Origin: Thalassotalea mangrovi | GTDB taxonomy: Bacteria; Pseudomonadota; Gammaproteobacteria; Enterobacterales; Alteromonadaceae | Direction: 5' to 3' | DNA length: 64,000 nt | Assembly: GCF_005116735.1 (NCBI RefSeq) | Contig: NZ_SWDB01000037.1 | Coordinates: 1 to 64,000, forward strand | Part shown: positions 20,201 through 29,392 of the stretch, piece after piece | Position numbering within the stretch: the first letter of the stretch is position 1 | Layout of the letters: the number at the start of each line of letters is the position of its first letter | Program-made: the position numbers and the translations under genes | Notes under the pieces: generated by a model | The model's database searches: none | What the model was told of the DNA's origin: nothing | The model's input: only the letters and a program-made list of their open reading frames with translations

Positions 20201-20310
20201 CATTCCTGACAACGCCTGATTCGGTTGGCAACCCGAACCCGGATTATGGCTTAGGAACTTCATTCCAGTCACCACGAAGAGTGCAGTTGAGCGCAATTGT
20301 TCGCTTCTAA
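17293..20310 (+). CDS. TonB-dependent receptor with CarboxypepD-like N-domain (Oar type)
   Basis: A 1005-residue outer-membrane receptor. The signal peptide (ASLMFAAAPAAFA) is followed by an Ig-like regulatory domain (residues about 35-115, GNFRFPRLPVGTYNITATKDG), a TonB-box-like IETITVTG, the plug (YINGLNVTDPEVP, GGYSAEFGRTTGGVVNAVVKSG) and the beta-barrel ending in SPRRVQLSAIVRF. This is the Oar-like group, found in Myxococcus and common in Alteromonadales; substrates include proteins or peptides in some cases. An in-frame TTG lies at 17278, but ATG 17293 follows AAGGAA and gives the proper signal peptide. It is a single gene with its own terminator. Confidence 0.9.
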   Translation: MSNSFFKKHAIATAIGASLMFAAAPAAFANNDGGIRGTIESASVSQIQGVTITIENVNTGTSRTIEVDDKGNFRFPRLPVGTYNITATKDGAQVASLENVTVNVGSDSSVRLVVQGDDIETITVTGTTSRIDTASTESSFNIGAVELERLPIARSVNSVALLAPGTAGGGRHGGLSFGGSSAAENAVYINGLNVTDPEVPTSFSSVPFTFYEDFQVKTGGYSAEFGRTTGGVVNAVVKSGGNDFKFTADTYWVPDSLRGSKKDRYDNDGNKIVSGSKSETDTWTASISASGPIIKDTLFFYALYEPRLVETTSVTESDLSRSEAKDDTAFWGGKLDYYITDNHLLEFIAFSDEKDVETDLFDDGEYSETIFGTTGGQNYIVNYTGYLTDSLTVKAMWGQVERQSRSNASSALECNRVMDYTSAGPIFDIGCTSLFMTSDRINERESVRLDFEWEVTDSHLLRFGYDNETRTTVMDRAYPGMDATRYQIYDASPGESLNGETLTDESDFYVRARTRKTFGNFETETSAIYLEDIWTVTDTLTATIGVRWDEFDTTGAGGTGFMKVDEMISPRLGLSWDVNGDGETKVFANAGRYYYPLPNSLVAREGGGTVDISNYYYLENGIQDADGFFTSGFTETMTSAGLTNLTPNLGSIIGEAIQFGDVSNAGEDQSYRVDNDIEASYQDEYILGFETMVNDNWAIGARAMYRKFENAIEDMKIYHDWGDCDSPGTWLIGNPGKVMTLNLNCNGTQQIVSLDTGKTQIDGDHPRSKTGEDIGSPVPFRKYASLDLVVDRQWDDVWQFYASYTWAHSWGNYEGGVNSDTTNDIAGWLEYGDDPAYLIGGYGDLPNDVRHTFKFYGAYAITEDWLVSANFVASSGRPINIRGVGNPYTTDEHYYMNWVCVETCGGLADGQSESDRVYEYLPRGEERLDWTYQLDLGTSYSVDFGEDASATFSLDVFNVFNTQETLRVDSFLTTPDSVGNPNPDYGLGTSFQSPRRVQLSAIVRF

Positions 20311-20326
20311 TCAAGCGTGAAAAGAT

Positions 20327-20356
20327 AAAAAAAGCACCTTTCGAGGTGCTTTTTTT
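20327..20356 (+). terminator. Rho-independent terminator after Oar-type receptor
   Basis: The stem AGCACCT/AGGTGCT with a TTCG tetraloop is flanked by A7 and T7 runs, 17 bp after the stop. Confidence 0.9.
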
Positions 20357-20653
20357 ATTTCTAAGTGGACATCAGAAGTGCGCAATTTCAATCGTGGCAG
20401 AGGAGTGGATTTAAACCCCTAATCATGCTGTTGCTTACGCTCAGCGTGTAATGCTGCTGGTCATTAGGCTAGGGTAAATTGGTCGACAGTTTCAAGAGGA
20501 TTATGTTGGAGATTATTGTGAAATATCGTCTTGATATCATGCAGTATTTGAATAGCCATTAAGATAATTGCTGTTATCACATACTAACGAATTGTCAGTA
20601 ATCATGGTGTGTTGATGTTGCTTTTATTGCATATATTTAAAATCAGGAAATAA
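20357..20653. other. Gene-free stretch between convergent receptors
   Basis: About 300 bp without a supported gene. A short imperfect hairpin (TTACGCTCAGCGTGTAA) lies near 20434, but nothing else could be assigned. Confidence 0.4.
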
Positions 20654-20679
20654 AAAAGCGGCTTAAATAAGCCGCTTTT
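20654..20679 (-). terminator. Rho-independent terminator of the second receptor
   Basis: The stem AAGCGGCTTA/AAGCCGCTT flanked by A and T runs lies 24 bp past the stop of the minus-strand receptor gene. Confidence 0.85.
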
Positions 20680-20702
20680 GCTTTTTGCTTTAACCTAAAC
20701 CT

Positions 20703-23576
20703 TTAGAACGTATAGGTTGCATGTAGCGTGTAAGAACGCATGCGTGGATCTGCGACACGAGGGTCAAAAGCTGCACCAGGTGAGAAGTCATTCTGGTGAG
20801 CCGTAAATGGTGGCTCCTCATTCAACAGGTTCTTAATACCGAAGGTTAAACTTAAGTTGTCCCAACCTGTGTACTGGACACTGGTATTGTAAACCGTATA
20901 ACTATCCACTTCCGGATCCCAGTTTGGCGGATCGATCTCACCAGATTCAATACCTGGTGGTACTTCGTCTTCATAACTATCACGGAATACCTGGGTTAAA
21001 TTAACGGTGAAATCTTCAAACGTGTAATTAAACGCTAAGGTGTGTTTCCAGCGAAGTGGAATATTACCGCGTGAATGAGTGCCGACCAGGTTTTCACTCC
21101 ATGGGGCATCATCGAGCAGTTTCTTCTTATCTTCGATCAGGTAACTGCCGTTAAAGTTAACGGAAAATTCACCACCAGCCAGCTCGGTCGCATATTTAGC
21201 ACCAACTTCAACACCACTGGTATTGCGCTCACCCGCGTTAACATAACGTTGGTCAATTGAGATCAACTCACCGGAACTGTCACGAATAAAGTTTGCTGAG
21301 AACACATCATAGTTTTCGATCAAATCATCACGACCTGGCACCTGGATGGTACCATCAATGATAATTTCCCACCAATCAAGGTTCATGCTGAAATCATCGC
21401 TAGGCGCCCAGACAAAACCTAAGCTACTTTGCTCAGACTCTTCCGGTCCCAGATCTGGTTTACCACCGTACAGTAATGTCGGCTGAAGCGGCTGACATTG
21501 CGGGTCATCGACATCGACAATACCACCAGGACAGGTTGCTGGGTCAGCAAAGTCTAAACCTGTGTAGGGCTCTTCAGTGATACCATTAAATAACTGGTTA
21601 AACGTTGGTACACGGAAACCGGTACTGTAAGCACCGCGGAATAACACGCTATCGTGTGGTTTCCAGGTAAAACCGTATTTCGGGTTAGTCGTACCACCAA
21701 AACCTGAGTAATCATCGTGACGTACCGCAAGGTTTAATTCAAAAGACTCAACAACCGGAATCAATGCTTCAACGAACACCGCCTGAATCGTACGGTGAAC
21801 ATTATCTAATGCATTGGCATCATCAAATGGTGCACCATAAATATCAGGGCGAGTTTCTGCAGCGCGGCGATCGCCATTAAATTTATATTCTTCGCGGCGA
21901 ATATCGACACCAGCGGCAACGAAAATAGAATCACCACCTAAACCAAGCTCAAACCCGGTATCACCGGTAATTGACGCATCAAACTGAGTCATGATGGTTT
22001 CACCACCAAACAGGACAACACCTTCAGCCGATGCTGCTTCAATGGCGGCCATGCCTTCAGCGGTTTGTGATTCACCCGGCAATAGGAATGGGCTGACTAA
22101 ACCTGTACCAATGGCCTGAGCTAACATCTCGGTATAGTGGTAACCACCACCTAACTCAGATTCTGCTTCATTCGATGAGCGAGACAAACCGACTTTATAA
22201 TCCCAGTCGTCCCAGGAACCATCAAGGCCCAGCTGTAACTTGTAGGAGGTTGTGGTGGTTTCGATTTCACGAGGACCACAATCCATACAACGCCAGCGAT
22301 AGGCAATAGGAGCGCCTATATTTAACTGTTCCTCACCGTAGTAACCGGACAGGGCATCAACAATATAATCGTAGGAAGCCCCGGTGCTTGGATACCAACC
22401 ACCGCCGAAAGATTCCCAATCACCACTACCAATTGACCAGGGGGTGATTTGATTCGGCTCGAATACTTTTTTGGTCGTAACTTCCGAGCCAATAAACTCG
22501 ACAAAGCCTTCCAGGTCATTGGTAATTTTTACCGTTCCGCGGGTAACTAAATCAATGGTTTCAACAGGCTGCTGTAATACCGAAGCACGAGGGTAATCCC
22601 ATGCACAGCTGACTGTTTCATTAGCACGATTCCATAACGCGCCGGTATCGACACCCATATTTGGAAAGGCGTCACAACCCGGTTGACCTGGTAGCGCCAA
22701 TACGTTTAGTACACTATTCTCTTCGCCAGTAATCGGGTTAATCAGGCCACTGCCAATTAAGTTATAATGGCTACTCTCTGGATTGTTAGGATCGCTAAAC
22801 CGGTCATTGACTGAAGCGAACGGGGCCCCACGGGTATCCGGAGACAAACCACGATCAGGCTGGAACGTATTGGTAAAATCACGCTCATCGCCACGTAAGA
22901 TTTTTGCATCTTTATAGGATGCGGTGGCCATTACGTTATAACCGTCGCTGTTCAGGTCACCTAAACCGCCAACGAAAGTAAAACGATAAATATCGCCACC
23001 ACCTTCTTCGGTAACATCAGCAAAACCGCCAAATTCCGCACCTTGGTAATTCTTTTTAAGAATAAAGTTGATAACACCACCGATAGCATCGGTACCGTAA
23101 ACTGCTGATGCACCATCGCGAAGTACTTCAACACGTTCAATCGCGGCAAATGGAATTGAGTTAAGATCAACGGAACGACCTTTTAAACCATGGGTTGCAA
23201 CCCGACGACCGTTAAGTAATACCAGCGTTGAACTTGCCCCTTGTTGCCTTAAGTTGGCACTCGACGCGCCATTATTACCACGCTCTTCACCACCAACGAT
23301 ACCCGCATTACTGGCTAAGTTATCGTTCGAGTTCGAGGCGATATTCATTTGTAACAATAATTGATCCGCAGATGTGATACCGGCGGCATCAATCTCAGCT
23401 TTGCTGATTACGGTAACGGGTAAATCACCTTCAAGGCTGGTTCGTTTGATGCTTGAGCCGGTAACTTCAATACGCTCTATTTCTTCGGTATTAGCTGTTT
23501 CTACAGCCTCTTGCGCTAGCGCCTGCGAAGAAATACCGGTTAATGCGAGAACTGTCGCTATCTTATTCAGCTGCAC
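20703..23576 (-). CDS. TonB-dependent receptor
   Basis: A 957-residue outer-membrane receptor with signal peptide (VLALTGISSQALAQ), TonB-box-like IERIEVTGS, plug domain (LPVTVISKAEIDAAGITSAD, LRQQGASSTLVLLNGRRVA) and a barrel ending in ...MRSYTLHATYTF with the terminal aromatic. The start is GTG at 23576 with a strong AGGAGGAAG site. The barrel type is shared by receptors for carbohydrates, peptides and other large molecules, so the ligand is open. It lies next to the peptidoglycan-peptide genes on the same strand and could import muropeptides; that is inference from position. It is probably transcribed separately, since a terminator separates them. Confidence 0.9.
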   Translation of the reverse strand: MQLNKIATVLALTGISSQALAQEAVETANTEEIERIEVTGSSIKRTSLEGDLPVTVISKAEIDAAGITSADQLLLQMNIASNSNDNLASNAGIVGGEERGNNGASSANLRQQGASSTLVLLNGRRVATHGLKGRSVDLNSIPFAAIERVEVLRDGASAVYGTDAIGGVINFILKKNYQGAEFGGFADVTEEGGGDIYRFTFVGGLGDLNSDGYNVMATASYKDAKILRGDERDFTNTFQPDRGLSPDTRGAPFASVNDRFSDPNNPESSHYNLIGSGLINPITGEENSVLNVLALPGQPGCDAFPNMGVDTGALWNRANETVSCAWDYPRASVLQQPVETIDLVTRGTVKITNDLEGFVEFIGSEVTTKKVFEPNQITPWSIGSGDWESFGGGWYPSTGASYDYIVDALSGYYGEEQLNIGAPIAYRWRCMDCGPREIETTTTSYKLQLGLDGSWDDWDYKVGLSRSSNEAESELGGGYHYTEMLAQAIGTGLVSPFLLPGESQTAEGMAAIEAASAEGVVLFGGETIMTQFDASITGDTGFELGLGGDSIFVAAGVDIRREEYKFNGDRRAAETRPDIYGAPFDDANALDNVHRTIQAVFVEALIPVVESFELNLAVRHDDYSGFGGTTNPKYGFTWKPHDSVLFRGAYSTGFRVPTFNQLFNGITEEPYTGLDFADPATCPGGIVDVDDPQCQPLQPTLLYGGKPDLGPEESEQSSLGFVWAPSDDFSMNLDWWEIIIDGTIQVPGRDDLIENYDVFSANFIRDSSGELISIDQRYVNAGERNTSGVEVGAKYATELAGGEFSVNFNGSYLIEDKKKLLDDAPWSENLVGTHSRGNIPLRWKHTLAFNYTFEDFTVNLTQVFRDSYEDEVPPGIESGEIDPPNWDPEVDSYTVYNTSVQYTGWDNLSLTFGIKNLLNEEPPFTAHQNDFSPGAAFDPRVADPRMRSYTLHATYTF

Positions 23577-23802
23577 AGTGCTTCCTCCTGTTATAGTTAT
23601 TTTTCAGAGACGTAACCCCAACCGCATAATGGGTGTATGCTGCGCGAAATTTCGTCTAACAATAAATTAACATACTTTAATGCTGTGTAAATAATGTATT
23701 TACATTTCTCTTGGTGTTTAGGAATAAATTATATTTGAAAATAATTCCTAAAAATTAAGAATGGGACTGCACTTATGAGAGGGGCGGAGAAATTACACAG
23801 AT

Positions 23803-23830
23803 AAAAAAACGGCGATAACGCCGTTTTTTT
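23803..23830 (-). terminator. Rho-independent terminator of the transglutaminase-L,D-transpeptidase gene
   Basis: A 12-bp stem (core ACGGCG/CGCCGT) with an ATAA loop and A7/T7 flanks lies 18 bp after the stop. It ends the three-gene minus-strand unit. Confidence 0.9.
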
Positions 23831-23848
23831 TATCGAATATGCAAAGCA

Positions 23849-26062
23849 TTAATTAAGGTCAAGATCAGGCAGTTGCCAGCTGTCTTTTAACCGTACGTAT
23901 TGTGCTTTGGTCAGGGTTACCATTAGCGGTTTTTTATCTTTATCCAGCCAGGTTAACAGGGCATCCATGGCGTCTTCTTCCATTGCCGTACACCCCAGGG
24001 TAGGACTGTCATCTGAACGCCATAAATGGATAAAGATACAACTACCGTTGCCAGCAATATTATCCGGGTTGTGGTGCACAAATATGCCTTTTTTGTAGAC
24101 CTGATCATTTTTATGAATATCGCGGCGCATCGGTTCTGAATTACCTTCCAGGGCTTTTTCACCGACGACTTTGCTATCGGCTATCTGGTTGTACAAGGGT
24201 GAACCAGCGACGTCCATACAAAAGTGGGTAGCTGTCATGGGTTCATAATCTAACCCGGTAGGCAGGTCTGGCAGATAACCAAAGGCCGTTCCCAGCTCAA
24301 ATACCCCGGCAGGCGCTTTACCATCACCTTCCTGTTTTTGTTGACCCGGTTGAGCTGGGTGTAAGCCTTTACCCCAGGCAATGCCCGTTTTACCGACAAC
24401 AATATCAGTATTTATGTTGGCGGCAAGCCATTCAGGTTTACCAGTATCAGAATTAATGTGCTTCTCGAAACTGTACAACTTGCCTTGAATGGCGGTGTTA
24501 TCATCAGTGACTACGACAACAACTTGCTCACTGTCGAGATTTTTCAATGAAAATTCGGATGATTGCTCGTCTGGTAGCAAACTTGATGCGTCCGAGACAT
24601 CCTGCCACTGCATCTCGTAGCTCCACTGATCGAAATACAGATTACCACCTTGCCATTCAACCTCACCACGCTGCGAGTCTACCGTTTCAGAACGAAAGTG
24701 TTGTTTTTCGGGCTCGAATTTAGCGGAATAATCGTCGTTGAATATCAGGCGATACGAGTCAATGCCGCTTAAATAAAACCATTTTTCGTCGTCTTTATCG
24801 CTTTCCAAAACACCATGAGTGACGTCCATCGGTACCCAGCCATAAGGTGCAAAATACACCATACCCCAGTCGTGCATGGTATCAAACGACGTCGGAGAAA
24901 ATTCCCATCCTGACTGCCAGCGGGCGGGAATACCGTTGTAGCGCAACAGGGTAATTAACAGCAGCGTCTGCTGACCACAGTCCGCGTGGCCAGCGGTCAT
25001 GGCATATTCACTGATATTAGGAATGGTTGAATATTCGATTGCAGTCGCCCAGGGGATGCTGTCCACATAGGCGAACAGTTTTTGTGCGATCTTATAGGGG
25101 TTGGTTTCGTCACCGACAATACGTTGGGAAAGTGCCTGGATTTCGGGGGTAAATACCACGTGGGGTGGCTTTTGCTGAAGAAACTCGCGGGTTTCTTCCG
25201 TGGCCATTACCGGCGTGATTTTTTCCGAGTCGATGTCATAAAACACCCCATAAGTGTCGTATTCATATTCAACCCAAAACTCGGTCGGCTGGTCTTTAAC
25301 GGCACTGGCTTCAAAATAAATCGTACGTTGTAAATTGTCATTACCAGCAATCTGGTGCACGGCTGGCTTCGAATTGACATAACGGACGTTTTCCTGGCGG
25401 TTTTCTATGTCACGAGGGTAGGGGATCCAGGCTTTAATCACTTCGCCTTCTGGTACTGCATTGGCTTTAACCGTCAGCTGATACTTCACCTTAAAACGTT
25501 TTTTTTCGGTATTAGGTTTTTCGATATTTGCGCTCGCGACAATTTCACTATGATGCTGATGCAATGCATACAAGGGGGCTCGCTCGATAAAGGGTTGGTA
25601 GCCTTCGCGTTTGGCTAGGGCTTCCTCGTCCAGTTGAAACAGGTTATAGCCGGCGCTACGGAAAAACTTAGTCTCACCATCAATTACCCGATACTCCAGC
25701 AAACCCTGGTTTATCCAGTCATTAAGTTGCTGATCGGTGACCGCACCGATATGTTTTTCAATGTAAGCACGGACGTCGCCAAGCTCGGCGCTAAAATCAC
25801 GTTCGATACGCTGCATTCTTTCCAGTTCAAAAAGCAACTCAGAGCGTTGCTGTTCTGACAGTGTTTTTTTGCTAAGCAATTCGTCAATGTTCTCCCGCGC
25901 CGCGGCAAACTGGCCATCAGCGATCAAAGCCTGTTGTTTGCTGACCAGACTGGGTTTGCTTTGTTGTTTCACCGGGTTGTTCTCCGAACAGCCACTTACC
26001 GCCGCCAACAGCATAAGCCATGACGACAATAAGTAAGGGCGAAAACGTTGATACTTATTCAT
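23849..26062 (-). CDS. Lipoprotein with transglutaminase-like and YkuD (COG3786-type) L,D-transpeptidase domains
   Basis: A 737-residue envelope protein. The signal ends in AAVSGC (lipidated Cys about 25). Residues about 170-430 form a transglutaminase-like papain-fold protease domain, with Cys near 360 in ADCGQQTLLL, His near 394 in MHDWGMVYF and Asp near 408 in GWVPMDV. Residues about 530-735 match the COG3786 YkuD-like group: GDGKAPAGVFELGTAFGY, HHNPD, then FIHLWRSDDSPTLGC with the catalytic His and Cys (near 691). The protein would cut or exchange peptide stems in the periplasm. It is 19 bp from the epimerase gene, which links it to peptidoglycan-peptide breakdown. The fusion is unusual; both catalytic sets look intact. 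Confidence 0.85.
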   Translation of the reverse strand: MNKYQRFRPYLLSSWLMLLAAVSGCSENNPVKQQSKPSLVSKQQALIADGQFAAARENIDELLSKKTLSEQQRSELLFELERMQRIERDFSAELGDVRAYIEKHIGAVTDQQLNDWINQGLLEYRVIDGETKFFRSAGYNLFQLDEEALAKREGYQPFIERAPLYALHQHHSEIVASANIEKPNTEKKRFKVKYQLTVKANAVPEGEVIKAWIPYPRDIENRQENVRYVNSKPAVHQIAGNDNLQRTIYFEASAVKDQPTEFWVEYEYDTYGVFYDIDSEKITPVMATEETREFLQQKPPHVVFTPEIQALSQRIVGDETNPYKIAQKLFAYVDSIPWATAIEYSTIPNISEYAMTAGHADCGQQTLLLITLLRYNGIPARWQSGWEFSPTSFDTMHDWGMVYFAPYGWVPMDVTHGVLESDKDDEKWFYLSGIDSYRLIFNDDYSAKFEPEKQHFRSETVDSQRGEVEWQGGNLYFDQWSYEMQWQDVSDASSLLPDEQSSEFSLKNLDSEQVVVVVTDDNTAIQGKLYSFEKHINSDTGKPEWLAANINTDIVVGKTGIAWGKGLHPAQPGQQKQEGDGKAPAGVFELGTAFGYLPDLPTGLDYEPMTATHFCMDVAGSPLYNQIADSKVVGEKALEGNSEPMRRDIHKNDQVYKKGIFVHHNPDNIAGNGSCIFIHLWRSDDSPTLGCTAMEEDAMDALLTWLDKDKKPLMVTLTKAQYVRLKDSWQLPDLDLN

Positions 26063-26081
26063 AGTGATATCCTGATGTTGG

Positions 26082-27173
26082 TTACAGGTAGGTTATGGTT
26101 TCGATTTTTCTGATACCTAAACCGGGCGTTTGGTTAAGAATGATGTCGGAGTGATTAAACTGAACACCACCTTCTACAGGGTCGTATTGGCAAAGCGCTG
26201 CAGCATCCAAATCTATTTTGCCAATAATTTTATGCCGGGCACTGGCGACGTGAGCCGCTGCGGCGACGCCAATACTGCTTTCCAGCATACAACCCATCAT
26301 GCAAGGCATACGATAGGCGCCAGCGCTATCGGCAATGGTCAGCGCATTAAATATGCCGGCGCTTTTCATCAGCTTAATATTGATAATGTCACAGCCATTG
26401 TTGGCCATTAGTGCTAGCGACTGGGACACCGAAAACGCACTTTCATCAGCCATGATTGCTGCCGTTGACTGTTCAGTACAGGCTTTTAGGCCCACCAGAT
26501 CGTCACTGGCAACTGGTTGCTCGACCAGTTCAAACGTTAAGCCGGCATTCTCCATCGCATTAAGAGCGCTGATGCATTGCTTCGCGGTCCAACCCTGATT
26601 GGCATCGAGACGTAATTGAATATCATCACCGACGGCAGCAGCAATGGCACGAATTCTTTCAATATCCTGCTGCAGGTCTTTACCGACTTTCAGTTTCAAG
26701 GTGTCATAGCCTTGTGCTACCGCTTTTTGCGCATCGGCAACCATGACAGCCGGTTCATTAACGCTGATGGTGATATCGGTTTTTAATTGCGATAACCCTC
26801 CGCCCAGCGCCTGGTATAAAGGAACGCCAAGAGCCTGCGCCCACAGATCATAAATCGCCATTTCTACCGCCGCTTTGGCGGAACTGTTATGTACCATTGA
26901 GCGAGCGATGCGTTCACAAATACTATTAAGCTGCCAGATATCCATATTGGCAATTGCTGGCCAGATAAAGTCTTTAACCGCACACAGTATTGAGCCGTGG
27001 GTATCGCCGGTGATTACCGCCGTGGCTGGTGCAGAACCATATCCTACCATGCCATTATCCAGTTCAATTTCTACAATGACATCATGGACATGATCGACGC
27101 TGCGCAGGGCTGTTTTAAACGGGGTCACTAACGGCACTTTTAGTTGGCCGAGACGTAAGTTTTTGAGTTTCAT
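26082..27173 (-). CDS. L-Ala-D/L-Glu epimerase (enolase superfamily)
   Basis: A 363-residue member of the mandelate-racemase/muconate-lactonizing enzyme group, closest in pattern to dipeptide epimerases (YcjG/YkfB) that turn L-Ala-D-Glu from murein into L-Ala-L-Glu. Seen are the catalytic Lys pair in LKLKVGK near residue 157, metal ligands in LRLDANQGW, FELVEQPV and MADESAF, and a second Lys in INIKLMKSAG. The ATG at 27173 starts 1 bp after the NlpC/P60 stop (TGATATG); an upstream in-frame extension lies inside that gene and is rejected. Cytoplasmic; no signal peptide. Confidence 0.87.
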   Translation of the reverse strand: MKLKNLRLGQLKVPLVTPFKTALRSVDHVHDVIVEIELDNGMVGYGSAPATAVITGDTHGSILCAVKDFIWPAIANMDIWQLNSICERIARSMVHNSSAKAAVEMAIYDLWAQALGVPLYQALGGGLSQLKTDITISVNEPAVMVADAQKAVAQGYDTLKLKVGKDLQQDIERIRAIAAAVGDDIQLRLDANQGWTAKQCISALNAMENAGLTFELVEQPVASDDLVGLKACTEQSTAAIMADESAFSVSQSLALMANNGCDIINIKLMKSAGIFNALTIADSAGAYRMPCMMGCMLESSIGVAAAAHVASARHKIIGKIDLDAAALCQYDPVEGGVQFNHSDIILNQTPGLGIRKIETITYL

Positions 27174-27174
27174 A

Positions 27175-28626
27175 TCAACGAATTCGTTTAATGTTATACA
27201 TGGATTTGATATAGCCTTTAAACGGCAGTAACGGGGTAACAGAGACACCGTTAAGCATACCGGATACGGCCTTGCCTTTGTGATCAACATATCCCATACC
27301 ATGGACATCGTGGATGATGTAGGGTTTATCTCCATGGTAGCCAAGGAACATGGCGACGTGGCCGGGCAGATATAACAGGTCACCGACTTCGAGTTGCTTC
27401 AGCTCTTCTAATTTCTGCTCGGCTTTGACTGACTTATCAAAGCGCAGGTTCTCACCAAAACTGTCATGTCCCTGTTGGCCGGAGTTACGAGGCATTAAAA
27501 TGCCAAAGGTTTTGTAGATCTCGCCAACGAATCCTGTACAGTCGCGGGCATTATAGTCATGGCCCCAGCCATAACGCTCACCAAGGAATTTAAATGCCTG
27601 GTTTATCAGGTTCTCCTGAGTAAAAGGAAGAAAACCAATATTTACGTCAGCATGGCGGGGTATCAAGGTGGCCTCAAGCTGTAACTTGCCGTTTGCATCG
27701 CGGGTTGGCAGATTAACCAGATATCCGGCGTAAGGGTTTTGCCGATGTAATTGATACTTACCATATTCTTTATGGCTTAACAGCGGCAAGGATACACCCA
27801 TATCAAGCTGAACTTCCGACGTTTGCGCTAACTCTGGGTTGTAGGCGGTAAACACTTTATCGCCGGTGACGATCAGCCGTTGTTTCGCATCGATAAATGC
27901 CTGAACTTCATCCCGGCTGGCAAAGGCAAGGTCTTTATCCTGTACCCAGGCGCGATAATTGTAACTGCGAACAAAGTGCCAGTGCCCGTCTTTGGAGGTA
28001 TGAACGACTGCCAGTGGTTCACCGGGAAATGCACCGGTTTCCTGAAAACGATCCAGGTCAAAATCCATCTTTTCATTAAATACCCGATCCAGGGTCGGGT
28101 AAGTACGCAGGCTGGTTCGATGGGTAACAATTGCAAAGCGAACCGGTTGGTAGCCGGACAGGTTTTGCAAATTCATCTGTTCGTCATAAGCCTGGTAATG
28201 TTGTTCGCTTAATTTAGTGCCATCGCGGTAAAAACGAGGCGATTTGGACGGTTTGCTAATCGCCCGGATAAAGTCAACGATGGTATTGGCCGCGAGTCGG
28301 TCTGGAAATGACAATGGCGTTTTCAAATAGCTTGCCCGGGCAAATTGTTTTTCATTAAATGCCTGAATTTGTTGCTCGGTCATTAACACCTGTTTGCCGG
28401 CTTCGGACTTTTGCTGCTGCAACAATTGTTGCCAGAATGCAGGCGTCAGCTTGGCATTATCGATATCGATTACATTGGTGTGTAAGGTTGTTGAAGATTC
28501 AGCAGCTCGAACCATCATCGAGGTTCCTGCGAATAAAGACAGGCAAACTATGGTCCAGACGGGTACCAGCTTCGCCAGCGTCCTGGTACCTTTATATCGC
28601 AGTTTCATTGTTGTTTTCATGTTCAT
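27175..28626 (-). CDS. Secreted SH3-NlpC/P60 peptidase (YkfC-like)
   Basis: A protein of about 483 residues that cuts gamma-D-Glu-diamino acid bonds in related enzymes (YkfC). It has an N-terminal signal or anchor (LVPVWTIVCLSLFAGTSMMVRA), bacterial SH3 domains around residues 150-300 (including HWHFVRSYNYRAWVQDKDL), and the C-terminal papain-like domain with Cys near 362 in DCTGFVGEIYKTFG, His near 424 in GHVAMFLG and a polar third residue in YIIHDVHGMG. Starts at 28626, 28620 or 28608 are possible; none has a clear Shine-Dalgarno. It leads the unit with the epimerase and the transglutaminase-L,D-transpeptidase genes. Confidence 0.87.
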   Translation of the reverse strand: MNMKTTMKLRYKGTRTLAKLVPVWTIVCLSLFAGTSMMVRAAESSTTLHTNVIDIDNAKLTPAFWQQLLQQQKSEAGKQVLMTEQQIQAFNEKQFARASYLKTPLSFPDRLAANTIVDFIRAISKPSKSPRFYRDGTKLSEQHYQAYDEQMNLQNLSGYQPVRFAIVTHRTSLRTYPTLDRVFNEKMDFDLDRFQETGAFPGEPLAVVHTSKDGHWHFVRSYNYRAWVQDKDLAFASRDEVQAFIDAKQRLIVTGDKVFTAYNPELAQTSEVQLDMGVSLPLLSHKEYGKYQLHRQNPYAGYLVNLPTRDANGKLQLEATLIPRHADVNIGFLPFTQENLINQAFKFLGERYGWGHDYNARDCTGFVGEIYKTFGILMPRNSGQQGHDSFGENLRFDKSVKAEQKLEELKQLEVGDLLYLPGHVAMFLGYHGDKPYIIHDVHGMGYVDHKGKAVSGMLNGVSVTPLLPFKGYIKSMYNIKRIR

Positions 28627-28946
28627 GATCGCGGCTAATTTGTGTTTGACGCTGTTGTGATCGCATGGTTGCCAATAGATCACGCAGCGCCGGGTTCAAT
28701 CTATCCTGCTACCCGTTAAATACAGGCAGCAATTCATTATCTTGCAAACCTAACCTTAAAGCATCCGTTCCCCGTGTGTATAGGCAAACTTCAAATAAAT
28801 TGTCTAAGGACCAATCTGCGTCGACACTTTTCCTGTTGCCTCGTAATGGCATCAGGCAACGGACATTTTTGTCTAGTTTGTGATGAAAGAATAATACTTT
28901 CTTGTTGCAAAAATCAATGGTAATAATTTATTCTTGGGGCTGAGTT

Positions 28947-29221
28947 ATACCAATCAAATTAAGTTTGTGCACAACTCAGAGTTAGGGCAGAGGTCCAGTT
29001 ACAACATAGATTTCATTGATATAGTCATTCTATATTAATGAAATATAGGGAAGTAAATGGACCTCTGATAAACTCCCTACGGGTGAGTTTTAAAGGCGTT
29101 TATCCTGCGTTACTGATTTTGGTTGATTTTGAAAACGAAGCGACCATTCTCTGCAATCAATGCCTTACCTAAAAGCCTTTAAATTCTCACTGAGTGAGTA
29201 ATAATTTAATGTGATTGGTAT
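28947..29221. mobile_element. MITE-like element with 16-bp terminal inverted repeats
   Basis: The ends are ATACCAATCAAATTAA on the left and the complement of ATACCAATCACATTAA on the right (one mismatch). The 275 bp between show no open frame. The first 90 bases recur inverted at window positions 1-90 with 4 mismatches, which shows that this is a repeated unit. It lies between the divergent NlpC/P60 and NhaC-type genes. No transposase is encoded. Confidence 0.8.
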
Positions 29222-29392
29222 TAAGGCTTAATTTGTGGCGATCGCAAGGAAAGTAATTGAGGTAAAAATTTACCGGGGATATCATTGTCTGATTCTCACT
29301 AACCCATTGTTTTTCAGATCGCCTAATCAGTGAACCGCGACAGCAAGCCTAAGCGCAAATAAAAACAATAATAAATAAATTCAGGAGTTGAT

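Noticed and set aside
27174-27383. N-terminal extension of the dipeptide epimerase
   Set aside because: It lies wholly inside the NlpC/P60 gene, and the family start at 27173 immediately follows that gene's stop.
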